DNA of 64,000 nucleotides from Candidatus Saccharimonadota bacterium (GCA_017619315.1 JAFZSN010000001.1:1-64000), one strand, 5' to 3'; positions 33,795 to 43,130 are shown, numbered from the stretch's first letter. Notes: a model not told the origin generated them from the letters alone. Program-made: numbers and translations.

Positions 33795-34310
33795 ATGGAA
33801 ACTTTATTAATCGTGTTAATCTGCGTCAACAGCTTGATCCTGCTTGTAGTCGGCTTCATGCTGGTATGTATCTTCGAGCTACTGAAAAACGGTCGAACTG
33901 CAGATGAAGTCCGCATGGATCTCAGGGAAATCTTCCATGAAGAAGTTGAAGGAAGGTACCGCGAGCTAGCTTACGAGTACGCTGAGATCGAAAAGCTTAA
34001 CGAATGGCTCGAAGCCATGATGCAGCAAGAGGAGATTGACGTCGATCAACTCTCCGAAGATTCCAAAAAACGCATCAAAGCTTTAGCCATCAAGAACGCG
34101 GAAAGCGGAATCGCCATTGCACTCGCAGACAACGATCATCTCAACCAAAGGATTTCAAGAGTTCAGCAAGAACTTAACGACAATTCTTCGTATGAGATGA
34201 AAGTCGAGAGCTGCAAGAAGGAGCTAAGGATCTTGAACGGGCAGACGAAACACGTTGCAGAGAGAATCAAAAGCTACGAGGATCTCCTCGAAAGCTTAAA
34301 GGAACTATAG
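33795..34310 (+). CDS. Membrane-anchored coiled-coil protein, unknown function
   Basis: 171 residues: an N-terminal transmembrane helix (residues 4-29), an acidic middle and a long helical C-terminus with heptad-like patterns (LNQRISRVQQELNDN to the end). No cysteine pair or enzyme motif. With no signal cleavage site the helical part is probably cytoplasmic or lies along the membrane. The strong two-box promoter, long leader and AGGAGG site set it apart from core genes; a phage or plasmid origin is possible. Confidence 0.7.
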   Translation: METLLIVLICVNSLILLVVGFMLVCIFELLKNGRTADEVRMDLREIFHEEVEGRYRELAYEYAEIEKLNEWLEAMMQQEEIDVDQLSEDSKKRIKALAIKNAESGIAIALADNDHLNQRISRVQQELNDNSSYEMKVESCKKELRILNGQTKHVAERIKSYEDLLESLKEL

Positions 34311-34319
34311 TACTAGCTA

Positions 34320-34443
34320 AACCAAAAAAAGACAACCCCAAGTCTATAAAAGGGTGTAATTCCGCGGGGAAGCTCCGGGGGGCTAAGATCGGGCCGACAC
34401 AGAACACTCCCAAAAATTCTCGGCAACAGGCCGAGAATTTTTT
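34320..34443. terminator. Structured 3' region with bidirectional terminator
   Basis: A G/C-rich segment (34350-34405, CCGCGGGGAAGCTCCGGGGGG) without a gene is followed by a perfect 13-bp hairpin AAAAATTCTCGGC/GCCGAGAATTTTT (34412-34442). The latter has A and T runs for both strands and ends the coiled-coil gene and the opposed transposase fragment. Confidence 0.82.
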
Positions 34444-34453
34444 ATGTAAAAAT

Positions 34454-34660
34454 CTATTTCTTATTGAACTTATCTAAATTAAACAAAGAAACTTTATCAG
34501 CGTCGATAATTCCCTGCGCCTTGCGCATTAGTTTCTCGAGCGCCACCTCAGAATTTGCCGAACCCACATGTATGGTTTTCACCACCTTGTTCCCTTCCTT
34601 GTAGCATACCTGCACACCAGTCGCTCCCGAAGTAGTCTTGAATTTTCTGATATAAGCCAT
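34454..34660 (-). pseudogene. N-terminal fragment resembling IS1634-type transposases
   Basis: 68 residues: MAYIRKFKTTSGATGVQVCY and KTIHVGSANSEVALEKLMRK match the characteristic start of IS1634/IS4-like transposases (RKxKTxSGATAVQ...HIGSA). The frame stops soon after and no DDE region follows, so it cannot transpose. It retains a promoter-like TGCTAAAAT six bases before the ATG and a terminator behind, so it may be expressed as a free N-terminal domain. Most likely a transposon remnant. Confidence 0.6.
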
Positions 34661-34763
34661 ATCTAAATTTTAGCATACATTTACACACGCATTGCACAAG
34701 AATTATCCACAAAAGCATAATCACGATAATTCCCCTCCATCGGTATCCTAGCACACTGCGGGT

Positions 34764-34952
34764 CTAGCAACCGCGCTTGACAAACCAAAAAGCATACGCT
34801 AAAATCAAAGTAACAATTGCCACCAGGCAATTGGGAGTAGTTTTAGCAACCAAGAACGAAAGATAGAGTCTCCACAACTTTAACGCTAAAACAGGGAAAA
34901 TTCGAAAAACAACCGGCAAAATAACCAAAAGTCGGAGATTTTGCATAAGCAT
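34764..34952 (-). CDS. Possible small hydrophobic membrane protein
   Basis: 62 or 60 residues (two in-frame ATGs), with one or two predicted transmembrane stretches and basic residues between them. A TTATATT box lies a few bases before the ATG, as in leaderless genes here. It diverges from the first FemAB gene. No homologue is recognised and it could be chance. Confidence 0.3.
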   Translation of the reverse strand: MLMQNLRLLVILPVVFRIFPVLALKLWRLYLSFLVAKTTPNCLVAIVTLILAYAFWFVKRGC

Positions 34953-35010
34953 AAAATATAACGCTTATGAAGTCAACTAATTTCACAGCACAACATGCTA
35001 TAATGATGAT

Positions 35011-35949
35011 ATGGAAATTCCTATTACACAGTCCAAAGAATGGCTAGTATTGCAGCAGGACTTAAAAGAAGAATCAGTTTACGTAGACGAAAAAGACTAC
35101 AAATTTCTAGCAATAGTCAAATCTACCCCTGTTGGGAACTACCTTTACTTGCCCTACGGCCCTGTTTACAAAGACGAAATAGCCTTTCAGAAAGCCCTCG
35201 ATAGTCTTAAGCAGATTGCGGTCACCCATCAAGCATTATTTATCCGCATCGAACCTCGAGACAAAAACTTCACAGACTATTTACCGAAAAATACCAAGAA
35301 AACCAAAGATCTAAACCCCAAGGAAACCTGGGTGCTAGATCTAAAAGGCAGCGACGAAGAGCTAACAGCAAAACTCCCCAGCCGCCTTCTTCGCTATTAC
35401 AAAGGCGCCGCGAAAAAGGGAATCACGATCGAGAAATCCAACAATCCAGACGATATCATCCACCTCTTAAGACTTCAGCAGGAATTAGCCAAAGAAAAGG
35501 GGATCAGCACTTTCTCAGAGAACTACCTCAAAACTGAATTATCCCAGCCCTTCGCTACGCTTTATCTAGTAAAATATAAAAACGAAGAGATGGACCGCCA
35601 AGAAATCGTCGCCGCTGGCTTAGTATTTGACGATAAAACCACGCGATATAACCTCCAGGGCGCCCAGAATGACACCGGTCGCAGCCTCCACGCCACCGGA
35701 ATTCTGACGATCCAGCTAATCAAAGATGCCAAAGAAAAAGACCTAAAAATCTTTGATTTCTGGGGTATCGCCCCAGAGGGCGCACCACGTAGCCACCCCT
35801 GGGCAGGCTTTACCAATTTCAAGAAGACCTTCGACGGCTATGAAAAAGATTACGCCGGCACCTACGATGTCATTTTAAACCCAATAAAGTATCGCCTCTA
35901 CACTGTAGTCCGCAGTATTGGGCGAAAACTCGGGCGCTTAAAACATTAA
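35011..35949 (+). CDS. FemAB/FemX-family aminoacyltransferase (first of two)
   Basis: 312 residues of the peptidoglycan-bridge FemAB fold (double GNAT): YLYLPYGPVY near the start, LPSRLLRYYKGAAKKGITIE in the middle, YNLQGAQNDTGRSLHATGIL and FDFWGIAPEGAPRSHPWAGF with FKKTFDG near the end. FemX-type enzymes add amino acids from aminoacyl-tRNA to the stem peptide of lipid II. Leaderless: TGCTATAAT, six bases, ATG. It is followed after 26 bases by a second family member with its own -10 box. Confidence 0.92.
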   Translation: MEIPITQSKEWLVLQQDLKEESVYVDEKDYKFLAIVKSTPVGNYLYLPYGPVYKDEIAFQKALDSLKQIAVTHQALFIRIEPRDKNFTDYLPKNTKKTKDLNPKETWVLDLKGSDEELTAKLPSRLLRYYKGAAKKGITIEKSNNPDDIIHLLRLQQELAKEKGISTFSENYLKTELSQPFATLYLVKYKNEEMDRQEIVAAGLVFDDKTTRYNLQGAQNDTGRSLHATGILTIQLIKDAKEKDLKIFDFWGIAPEGAPRSHPWAGFTNFKKTFDGYEKDYAGTYDVILNPIKYRLYTVVRSIGRKLGRLKH

Positions 35950-35975
35950 CCAAAACTAAGTGCTATAATGGAATT

Positions 35976-37046
35976 ATGAATTTTATTGCTTTAGAAAAAA
36001 CTGAATTCGAGAAGTTTGCCAAGAAATCTCCTTACAAATCCTTTATGCAAACCCCCGAAATTGCAGAGTACAGAGAGAAAAATGGCTGGACGCCTTACTA
36101 TCTAGGCGTAGAAGATGGTGGCGAGATCAAAGCCGCCTCAATGCTAGTAGCAAGACCCACCTTCCTAGGCAAATCCACCTATTTCGCCCCTGGTGGCCCA
36201 TTACTAGACCTCGAAGACACCACCCTCACTAATTTCTTTATGCGACACCTAAGACACTACATCAAGACCCACAACGGCTACAACCTCCTTATCGACCCCT
36301 ATTATGAACTGATCGAACGCGGCAGAGATGGCGAACCAAAAGAAAATGGCTTCAATCACAAAAAAGCCGCCAAAAACCTAAAACTAAACGGCTTCAAAGA
36401 GATAAAAGACGGCAGCATGCCGAAATATCTCTTTACTCTCACTGTCAAAGGCCGCACCCCCGACCAGCTCTTTGCTGAATTAAAGCGTAACACCAGGAAT
36501 CACGTCCGCAAGGCCGAAAAAGCCGGCGTCAAAATCCGCGAGCTAAAGAGGGAAGAACTCAGTATCTTCAAAAAAATCACCGAATCAACCAGCAAACGCC
36601 GCGACTTCCAAGACAAACCCCTGAAGTACTACGAGCAGATGTATGACCTCTTCCACGACAAGAACGAAATCAAATACATCTTAGCCGAGGCCCCAGACGG
36701 CACACCTCTGTCAGCTGCCATGTTTATGCTCTACGGCGACGAGATCGTTTATCTGTTCTCCGGCTCAGAAGAGCAGTACATGAAGGAGTACAACGCCCAA
36801 TATCTCATTCAGTGGCATATGATCAAATACGCCAGTGAGCACAAATTCACGACCTACAACTTCTACGGCATCAGCGGCCTTCCTGATAAATCCGACAAAG
36901 ACTACGGAATTTACGACTTCAAAAAAGGCTTCACTACTGACGAGACCGGCAAAGTTGTCGAGCTAATCGGCACCTACGAGCTCCCGATTAGTCAAATCTT
37001 CTATAGCTTACACAGTCTCCTCAGTAAAATCAAACACAGAAAGTAA
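35976..37046 (+). CDS. FemAB/FemX-family aminoacyltransferase (second of two)
   Basis: 356 residues. FemAB features are STYFAPGGPLLD, LFAELKRNTRNHVRKAEKAG, AAMFMLYGDEIVYLFSGSEE and YNFYGISGLPDKSDKDYGIY with FKKGF. A helical insert (about 180-240) may be the tRNA-binding coiled coil. Two genes in tandem suggest a bridge of at least two residues added in order, as with FemA and FemB; the amino acids cannot be read from sequence. Own leaderless promoter (TATAAT at 35964, ATG six bases on). Confidence 0.92.
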   Translation: MNFIALEKTEFEKFAKKSPYKSFMQTPEIAEYREKNGWTPYYLGVEDGGEIKAASMLVARPTFLGKSTYFAPGGPLLDLEDTTLTNFFMRHLRHYIKTHNGYNLLIDPYYELIERGRDGEPKENGFNHKKAAKNLKLNGFKEIKDGSMPKYLFTLTVKGRTPDQLFAELKRNTRNHVRKAEKAGVKIRELKREELSIFKKITESTSKRRDFQDKPLKYYEQMYDLFHDKNEIKYILAEAPDGTPLSAAMFMLYGDEIVYLFSGSEEQYMKEYNAQYLIQWHMIKYASEHKFTTYNFYGISGLPDKSDKDYGIYDFKKGFTTDETGKVVELIGTYELPISQIFYSLHSLLSKIKHRK

Positions 37047-37067
37047 CACGCCAGGCCCAGCTCAAGA

Positions 37068-37100
37068 AAAAGTGCCGGCATCAAAGCCGGCACTAGTATT
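37068..37100. terminator. Terminator between convergent genes
   Basis: AGTGCCGGC and GCCGGCACT form a 9-bp stem around ATCAAA, with an A run before and TATTTT after, serving the femAB pair and the opposed gene. Confidence 0.85.
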
Positions 37101-37673
37101 TTAGATGTTTGAGGGTCTCGCCCCTTTGAGTAAGATATGAGTCAAAAATGACTCAAGAATCAAGTCAACGGCAGGGCTTTTTATGGCACTATAAAAGGCT
37201 TTATAGCTTACGAACTCCTTACCATCAGGCTTGCAATGCTTTGAGTAAAAGGGCAACTTTAAATAATTCTTCCTATAAAGAAGCAGCGTCCTGAAAATTA
37301 TGTTTTTTCGGACAAGATCAGAAAGAATCCCTTTCGCCTCTCTTTCAGAAAAGTATTTCTTCGTCACTCCTTTCGATGGCTTCTCGAGGAAATAGATCTT
37401 AACCGGACGATCGTTCCCAACTATGCAACCAATCTGACCGAGGGTCTCCAAAAGGTCTGTCAAAACATCGAGATCGTATCTAGTCAAAAGTGGCGTAACC
37501 ACCTTGTACTCGGCCATTTTTGTCCCAGCAGGCCCAGGTTTCTCTCCTAAGAATTCAAAATCCCAAGAACCTCTCGCATTGGTATTGTGGACCTCGAAAT
37601 CGACGCCGAGCGCCATCTCCACGATAGTCTCAGAAGTCCCCCTGAAAATCAACTCAATTCTAAAATACTTCAT
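37101..37673 (-). CDS. Unknown protein, faint amidoligase-like pattern
   Basis: 190 residues from the ATG preceded by AGGGGGAG; a longer frame upstream is rejected since it crosses the ribosome site. The N-terminal half (IELIFRG, GVDFEV, AEYKVVTPLLTRYDLDVLTD) weakly follows the order of amidoligase proteins, which have GVEIE and VSPPL motifs, but the key residues are not convincing. The C-terminal half is basic and helical. The strong ribosome site and long leader match the accessory set at 31-34 and 44 kb. Confidence 0.55.
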   Translation of the reverse strand: MKYFRIELIFRGTSETIVEMALGVDFEVHNTNARGSWDFEFLGEKPGPAGTKMAEYKVVTPLLTRYDLDVLTDLLETLGQIGCIVGNDRPVKIYFLEKPSKGVTKKYFSEREAKGILSDLVRKNIIFRTLLLYRKNYLKLPFYSKHCKPDGKEFVSYKAFYSAIKSPAVDLILESFLTHILLKGARPSNI

Positions 37674-37782
37674 AATGTACTCCCCCTTCCTTTTTAAAAA
37701 TGTAAAGAACAATGCGAATATCATAACATAAACATGGAATAAAAGCAAACACACCAAAACCTCACCATGTTATAATAAAAAA

Positions 37783-40083
37783 ATGGAATTGAAGGGTCTA
37801 AACAAAGCGGAAGTCGAAAAACGCGTCAAAAACGGCGAGGTGAATACTGTCCCCTCGAAAAACAAAAACACCATTCCGAAAATAATTCTAAAAAACACCC
37901 TCACAATCTTTAATCTCGTCAACCTCATTCTCGCTGTCATGATAATCCTCGTTGGTAGCTACAAAAACCTCCTCTTCGTCCTCATCGCTATCGCGAACAC
38001 TTTAATTAGTATCGTAAATGAAGTTCGCGCCAAACGCACCGTAGACAAAATGCGCCTCGTTTCCGAGCAAAAGCCAACCGTCCTAAGGGATGGCAAAACC
38101 ATCCAAATCCCCGGTAGCGAGATCGTCAAAGGTGACATCATCATCTTCTCGCTAGGCGACCAAGTTCTAGTAGACTGCGAGGTAAAAGAAGGCAAAGTCG
38201 AAGTCAACGAAGCCTTCGTCACCGGTGAACAAGACAATATCGTCAAACAAAACGGCGACAAACTCGCCTCCGGCTCATTTATTGTCTCCGGCACCTGCAA
38301 AGCCAAAGCCACCGCAGTAGGGAAGGACAGTGCTCTCAACAAAATCCAATCCACCGCCCATACCGTGAGGACCGCCAACTCTAAGCTCTTTACCCTCATG
38401 AACAACATCGTGAAATATATCTCAATCGCCCTCATCCCAATCGGAGCCCTCGTCCTCTGGAGCCGCTTCCGGGTGGCCGACAACGACACTACTACCGCTG
38501 TGACGAGCACCGTAGCATCCCTCATCAACATGATCCCCGAAGGCCTCATTCTCCTCACCTCGAGTGTACTAGCCCTCGCTACCATTAGGTTGAGTAGGCG
38601 CCAGGTTCTCGTCCAGGACCTCTATTCTGTCGAAACTCTGGCCCGTGTCGACACCATCGCCCTAGACAAAACCGGCACTCTCACTACCGGCCGCATGACG
38701 GTCCACGATTATACCCCCACCGAAAAATCCTTTGAAAAGGCCCTAGCATCCATTCTGAGCCATCAAGCCACCGAAAACCAAACCATAACCGCCTTGAAGA
38801 AAAAGTTTGCGAGAACCTCAAATACGCCCGAATTAGACGAAATCACCGAAATCATCGATTTCTCCTCTGATCGTAAATACTCCGGCATCAGGAGCAAAAC
38901 CGCCACCTATCTCCTCGGCGCCGTTGATTTTGTCACAAATGACAAAGCAATCATAAAAAAGGTCAAATTCGCCTCCGACACCTACCGCACCCTCGCTCTC
39001 GTCAAGAAAACCGACAGCAAAGACACCCTCCTCGGATTTATCCGCCTCGAGGACGAAATCCGCCCCGACGCCAAGCAAATTATCAAATACTTCTACCAAA
39101 ACGACATCGATATCCGAATCATCTCTGGTGACGACCTCGATTCTGTCGTCTCTATCGCCTCTCGTGTTGACGTTAAAAACATCAAAGGTGTCAATCTCTC
39201 AATCCTAGAAAAAATAGATTACACAAAATTAGTCAAAGAGTATAATGTATTTACTCGCGTCACCCCATCCCAGAAAAAGGAACTCATCAAGGCCATGAGA
39301 AAACAAGGCAGCACTGTTGCTATGACCGGTGATGGCGTCAACGACATTTTGGCTATGAAAGAAGCCGATGTCTCCATTGCTATCGGCGAAGGTTCCGACG
39401 CTGCTCGCCGCAGCGCTAAGCTAGTGCTTTTAAACTCCGGCTTCGAATCCGTCCCTTCGATTATCGACGAAGGCCGCCAGTCTATCAATAACCTCGAGCG
39501 CTCCACCACCCTCTTCCTCGCCAAGACCGTCTACGCGAGCATCCTCGCTGTTATCTTCATCTTCGTTCCTATCAAATACCCCTTCTCTTCGCCGGTCGAA
39601 ATGTCATTACTAAACTTCGCCTGCATCGGTTTCCCGGGCCTCATCCTAGCCCTCGAGCATAACACCGAAAGGATCAAAAACCGCTTCGCCCGCAACATCC
39701 TCGAATATTCCGTACCTGTCGGCCTCACCATCTCAATCGCCATGCTAACTCTCTCACTTCTCTCCCACTTCGGCGTATTCCCATCCACCGACCTCGCCAC
39801 CACCGCTATATTCGTTACCTTCGCCATCGACCTCATCCTGATCTATTGGATTTCCCGCCCAATGAACAAGCTCCGCGCCAGCCTCCTCATCGCGATCATC
39901 ATTGTCATGATCGGCGCATTCCTCATCCCATTCTTCCACAAATTCTTTGACTTCGTCTTCCTCACCCCAGAAGGTCTCATCACCACGTTAATTGCCATCG
40001 CCGCAGCATTTGCTATTTTCGAAATCCTAAAAACCCTCATGGGAAGACTCGCGAACCGCCTTTTCGAAGCCTCCAAAATTTAA
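37783..40083 (+). CDS. P-type cation-transporting ATPase (CtpE-like)
   Basis: 766 residues with P-type landmarks: actuator VTGEQDN (TGE loop), MIPEGLILL in M4, phosphorylation site DKTGTLTTGR, hinge GDGVNDILAMKEADVSIAIG, and 8-10 membrane helices. The IPEGL motif and the lack of heavy-metal CPx or metal-binding domains place it with P2-type pumps. Mycobacterial CtpE, a calcium-uptake ATPase, has a similar organisation; the ion here is inferred. Leaderless: TATAAT, six bases, ATG. Confidence 0.92.
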   Translation: MELKGLNKAEVEKRVKNGEVNTVPSKNKNTIPKIILKNTLTIFNLVNLILAVMIILVGSYKNLLFVLIAIANTLISIVNEVRAKRTVDKMRLVSEQKPTVLRDGKTIQIPGSEIVKGDIIIFSLGDQVLVDCEVKEGKVEVNEAFVTGEQDNIVKQNGDKLASGSFIVSGTCKAKATAVGKDSALNKIQSTAHTVRTANSKLFTLMNNIVKYISIALIPIGALVLWSRFRVADNDTTTAVTSTVASLINMIPEGLILLTSSVLALATIRLSRRQVLVQDLYSVETLARVDTIALDKTGTLTTGRMTVHDYTPTEKSFEKALASILSHQATENQTITALKKKFARTSNTPELDEITEIIDFSSDRKYSGIRSKTATYLLGAVDFVTNDKAIIKKVKFASDTYRTLALVKKTDSKDTLLGFIRLEDEIRPDAKQIIKYFYQNDIDIRIISGDDLDSVVSIASRVDVKNIKGVNLSILEKIDYTKLVKEYNVFTRVTPSQKKELIKAMRKQGSTVAMTGDGVNDILAMKEADVSIAIGEGSDAARRSAKLVLLNSGFESVPSIIDEGRQSINNLERSTTLFLAKTVYASILAVIFIFVPIKYPFSSPVEMSLLNFACIGFPGLILALEHNTERIKNRFARNILEYSVPVGLTISIAMLTLSLLSHFGVFPSTDLATTAIFVTFAIDLILIYWISRPMNKLRASLLIAIIIVMIGAFLIPFFHKFFDFVFLTPEGLITTLIAIAAAFAIFEILKTLMGRLANRLFEASKI

Positions 40084-40136
40084 AAAACCAATCAAACATG
40101 CTACAATAAGCATAAGTTAAAAGGAGACTTCCATAT

Positions 40137-41165
40137 ATGGAACCAAGTAACGCAGCCCCAGCGGGTGGGAACCCAAGCACGGCTTCACAGGATCAAACAG
40201 CGCCAACTGAGACTATGACGCCAAAACCAGATACGATAGGTAGCCAGGCCTCACCAACAAATAAACCAGCCAGGTCAAAAAAGCCACTAATCTGGCTCCT
40301 CGCCTTCTTAGCGATAATCGGCATTGTCGCTGCAGGTATTTTCGCCTACCTCTATTTCACTAAGCCGACCACTCAGCCAACTGAGCCGACCCAGGGTTCC
40401 AACCAAGAAACCCTACCAGATGAGACGGCCGAAGAAACCGAAATCACAGACACTTACATCCTCCGCGATCTAGACGAAAAAATAGCAATTCTGCATAACA
40501 CAGAAGAGACGGGTCCACTAATCAAAAAAATAGGAGTCGGGTACGGATATGTCGAACCCCTATATAAAAATGGAACACTCAGCGAAATTGCGAGACTGGC
40601 GCACATTTCTGCAGCAACAGTTCCAGATTTTATTATGACGAGTCGCGAAACTGAGTCAGCTATTGCCGAACAGGGATATGACAAAGATTTTGCCCAAGAC
40701 TTTAGAAATACGGTCCACGAGGGAATAAAAGGGGATACTATGGCTGCAAAGTATAAGGACCTTTTTGGAGAAACACTTGTAAAAGGTGCCGCCAATGGCG
40801 AGTATTATTGCCCAGGAGCATACTATAATTCGCAGTATGATTTTTACTATAATCCAGCGCTAGGATGTGGTGGAACCGGACCATACACTGGCAATTATTA
40901 TAAAAACAAGTATACGTCTGACGGCGAGCATGCTTATGTTTATATAAGCGCGGGGACGTTTAATGGGGCAGACGATAGAATCTATTGCGATGTTCTTCCT
41001 TATGATTCATCTGAACCAGATCCATCTACTGCGTGTGGTGAAGCAGAAAATAGAGAAGACACAATTATAAACGAGGGCAATTATCAAAAATTTGCAGAGT
41101 ATCGCTTTGTCTTCAACAAAGCAGATAACGGTACCTACTACTTCGTTAAAGCAGAAAAGCTCTAA
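40137..41165 (+). CDS. N-in single-pass surface protein
   Basis: 342 residues: a Pro/Thr/Ser-rich cytoplasmic tail (about 55 residues), a transmembrane helix (WLLAFLAIIGIVAAGIFAYL), an acidic Thr/Glu linker and an extracellular domain rich in Tyr, Gly and Asn (CPGAYYNSQYDFYYNPALGC) with cysteines that may pair. No family recognised. AAAGGAGA precedes the ATG after TGCTACAAT. The stop overlaps that of tsaD by three bases. Confidence 0.75.
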   Translation: MEPSNAAPAGGNPSTASQDQTAPTETMTPKPDTIGSQASPTNKPARSKKPLIWLLAFLAIIGIVAAGIFAYLYFTKPTTQPTEPTQGSNQETLPDETAEETEITDTYILRDLDEKIAILHNTEETGPLIKKIGVGYGYVEPLYKNGTLSEIARLAHISAATVPDFIMTSRETESAIAEQGYDKDFAQDFRNTVHEGIKGDTMAAKYKDLFGETLVKGAANGEYYCPGAYYNSQYDFYYNPALGCGGTGPYTGNYYKNKYTSDGEHAYVYISAGTFNGADDRIYCDVLPYDSSEPDPSTACGEAENREDTIINEGNYQKFAEYRFVFNKADNGTYYFVKAEKL

Positions 41166-42208
41166 TTCTCGATCGATATCCTCGGATAAATATTGAGTTT
41201 ATACGGATCCACCGGTTTCGCACCGGCTTGGATCTCGTAGTAGCATGCTGCCCCCACCATTGCACCATTATCACCAGATAGCGACGGGGCAGGGAAAAAC
41301 GCCTCTGGCAACATCCCGCGCAGCACCTCGTTGGCGCTAACGCCACCAGCCACCACCACCGATTTGGCATCAGGATATTCTTCAAGCGCCAAATCTAACT
41401 TTTCACAAAGAATCTCCATCGCAGTCTTCTGGAAAGAAGCCGCAAAATCCGCCACCTGCTGCTCATTAAGAAGCTCTTTTAGCTTATGAGATGGGTAAGA
41501 AATTGGCACACCCACCTCTTTTTGCACGGCACGTAGCACCGCTGTCTTAAGTCCGGAAAATGAGAAATCTAGCCCCTCCACCTTCGGATGCGGGAACTTA
41601 TACTTGTTTGCATCACCGTTTTTTGCCGCCTTAGCAATCGCCGGCCCGCCCGGATATGGCAACCCTAGAATTTTCGCAGCCTTATCAAAACATTCCCCAA
41701 CCGCATCATCCTTCGTGGTCCCCACGATCTCAAACTGATCATGCCCCTTCATGTACAGAATCTGCGTATGCCCCCCTGAAATCACCAGCGCCAGCAGTGG
41801 AAATTCCGGAAGGAAATTAATCATACCCGACTCGAGGGAATCCGAAAGCCAATTTGCATACACATGTGATTTCAGGTGGTGCACCGCATATAGTGGTTTG
41901 TTATGGAGCACGGCAAGCGTCCTCGCAGTCAAAGTCCCAATCAGAAGCGACCCCAGAAGCCCCGGCGCATGCGTCACCGCAATCGCGTCAATATCATCCC
42001 AGGTACAGGAAGCATCCTCGAGCGCCTTATCGATCACCGGTAGCATCACTTCGAGATGAGATCTTGCTGCTACTTCTGGTATCACGCCCCCATATTCAGC
42101 AAAAATATCAATCTGGCTCACCACCACATTGGACAAAATCTTAGCGCCGTCTTCTACCACGGCCGCCGCAGTCTCGTCGCAGCTCGTCTCGATCCCGAGT
42201 ATTTTCAT
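41162..42208 (-). CDS. tsaD: tRNA N6-adenosine threonylcarbamoyltransferase TsaD
   Basis: 348 residues starting MKILGIETSCDETAAAVVED, with the metal-binding HHLKSH (positions near 113) and the substrate loop VISGGHTQI, GECFDKAAKILGLPYPGGP. It completes t6A37 on ANN-decoding tRNAs with TsaB, TsaC and TsaE, which are not in this window. The start is set by TATAAT six bases upstream; an in-frame ATG 27 bases earlier lies in the promoter. Confidence 0.96.
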   Translation of the reverse strand: MKILGIETSCDETAAAVVEDGAKILSNVVVSQIDIFAEYGGVIPEVAARSHLEVMLPVIDKALEDASCTWDDIDAIAVTHAPGLLGSLLIGTLTARTLAVLHNKPLYAVHHLKSHVYANWLSDSLESGMINFLPEFPLLALVISGGHTQILYMKGHDQFEIVGTTKDDAVGECFDKAAKILGLPYPGGPAIAKAAKNGDANKYKFPHPKVEGLDFSFSGLKTAVLRAVQKEVGVPISYPSHKLKELLNEQQVADFAASFQKTAMEILCEKLDLALEEYPDAKSVVVAGGVSANEVLRGMLPEAFFPAPSLSGDNGAMVGAACYYEIQAGAKPVDPYKLNIYPRISIEN

Positions 42209-42288
42209 GAGACAATTATACCACAAAACCGCCAAAAAATCCGTCTTGACAAACTATTTAACAGAGAAAATATATCACGATATGAATA

Positions 42289-42720
42289 TTACTCGTGGTG
42301 ATACTTGCCACCAATAGCGATTTGTGAGGCGCGGTATATCTGTTCGCACACGATTACTCGCGCCAAAGCGTGAGGAAACACTAATCTAGAAAAGCTCCAC
42401 ACGAAGTCAGCCTTCTCTCTAACGTTCTCTGAAAACCCATAAGCTCCGCCAATCAGTATCACTACATTCCGCGAGTCAACAAAGGCCTTCGTGAGCAGAG
42501 AACAATATTCGTCCGATGATATATTTTTGCCACGTTCGTCGCAACAAATCACAAAGTCTTTGTGATCAAACGGCCAATCCTCAAGCCTCTTGCCTAGTTT
42601 TTCTTCTTCAATAAACTCCCATTTTACTTCATAAGGCTTCCTCAGCCTCTTCTCGTACTCGGCACAGGCTTCCGCCCACCAATCCGCGTTTTTCTTCCCC
42701 CCAGCAATTATTCGTATCAT
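42289..42720 (-). CDS. rlmH: 23S rRNA (pseudouridine1915-N3)-methyltransferase RlmH
   Basis: 143 residues of the SPOUT fold: LIGGAYGFSENVR is the SAM-binding trefoil loop, HALARVIVCEQIYRA follows, and the C-terminus GGKYHHE is the RlmH hallmark. It methylates pseudouridine 1915 of 23S rRNA in assembled ribosomes. The ATG at 42720 has AGGGGAAG just upstream; TATAAT lies about 30 bases further up. Confidence 0.94.
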   Translation of the reverse strand: MIRIIAGGKKNADWWAEACAEYEKRLRKPYEVKWEFIEEEKLGKRLEDWPFDHKDFVICCDERGKNISSDEYCSLLTKAFVDSRNVVILIGGAYGFSENVREKADFVWSFSRLVFPHALARVIVCEQIYRASQIAIGGKYHHE

Positions 42721-42784
42721 ACTTCCCCTAAAATTATGCAACTATTATACCATGCCAGGGGACAACAAAAAACACTTATGCAAA

Positions 42785-43099
42785 TTATTCACAGACCAGA
42801 GGTAGTAAATTTTTTTCATCTGTGCTAAACATATCGTTGGGCTGGCTTCGGTGTTTAGTGTGGTCTAGCGCGAGCCTATGTTCGTGAGGGTGTGGAGCTT
42901 CATTAAACAGCTATTCTAGACATGCCAGAAGCTCGGAAAGGAGTGAGATGGGTGTACGATTTTCAATTTGGAGATTGCAAATCACCGTAAAACTTTCTTT
43001 TCGGCGAGTATGCCGAAGAAAAAAAGTTAGTTAGCGAAAGCTAACTAACCCCAACCACACCAGTGTAATTCTAGAACTGCACTGGTTATGTTTTTATTT
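42785..43099 (+). ncRNA. Candidate structured RNA of about 300 nt with intrinsic terminator
   Basis: No long ORF spans this 410-base gap. It is full of complementary segments: CACAGA/TCTGTG (42790-42825), CTAAACA/TGTTTAG (42827-42861), GTCTAG/CTAGAC (about 42863-42921), a 10-bp GNRA hairpin GTTAGTTAGC-GAAA-GCTAACTAAC (43026-43049) and ACCAGTG/CACTGGT followed by a T-rich tract (43059-43097). I tested it by eye against tmRNA, RNase P, SRP and 6S RNA and found no signature. Strand is chosen from the terminator. No clear promoter was seen. Confidence 0.45.
42948..43034 (+). CDS. Possible 28-residue basic peptide inside the candidate RNA
   Basis: ATG preceded by AAAGGAG with five bases spacing, reading MGVRFSIWRLQITVKLSFRR plus eight basic residues before TAG. 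The strong ribosome site is the only support. It could be a small toxin-like or regulatory peptide or chance. Its stop lies within the GNRA hairpin. Confidence 0.25.
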   Translation: MGVRFSIWRLQITVKLSFRRVCRRKKVS

Positions 43100-43130
43100 T
43101 ACATCACTTTCTTTTAAAAAACAATGCAAA

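Noticed and set aside
42785..43099. tmRNA, RNase P RNA, SRP RNA or 6S RNA
   Set aside because: No tRNA-like ends or tag reading frame, no GAGGAAAGUCC block, no GGAAG tetraloop helix, and no single long bulged hairpin could be found on either strand.
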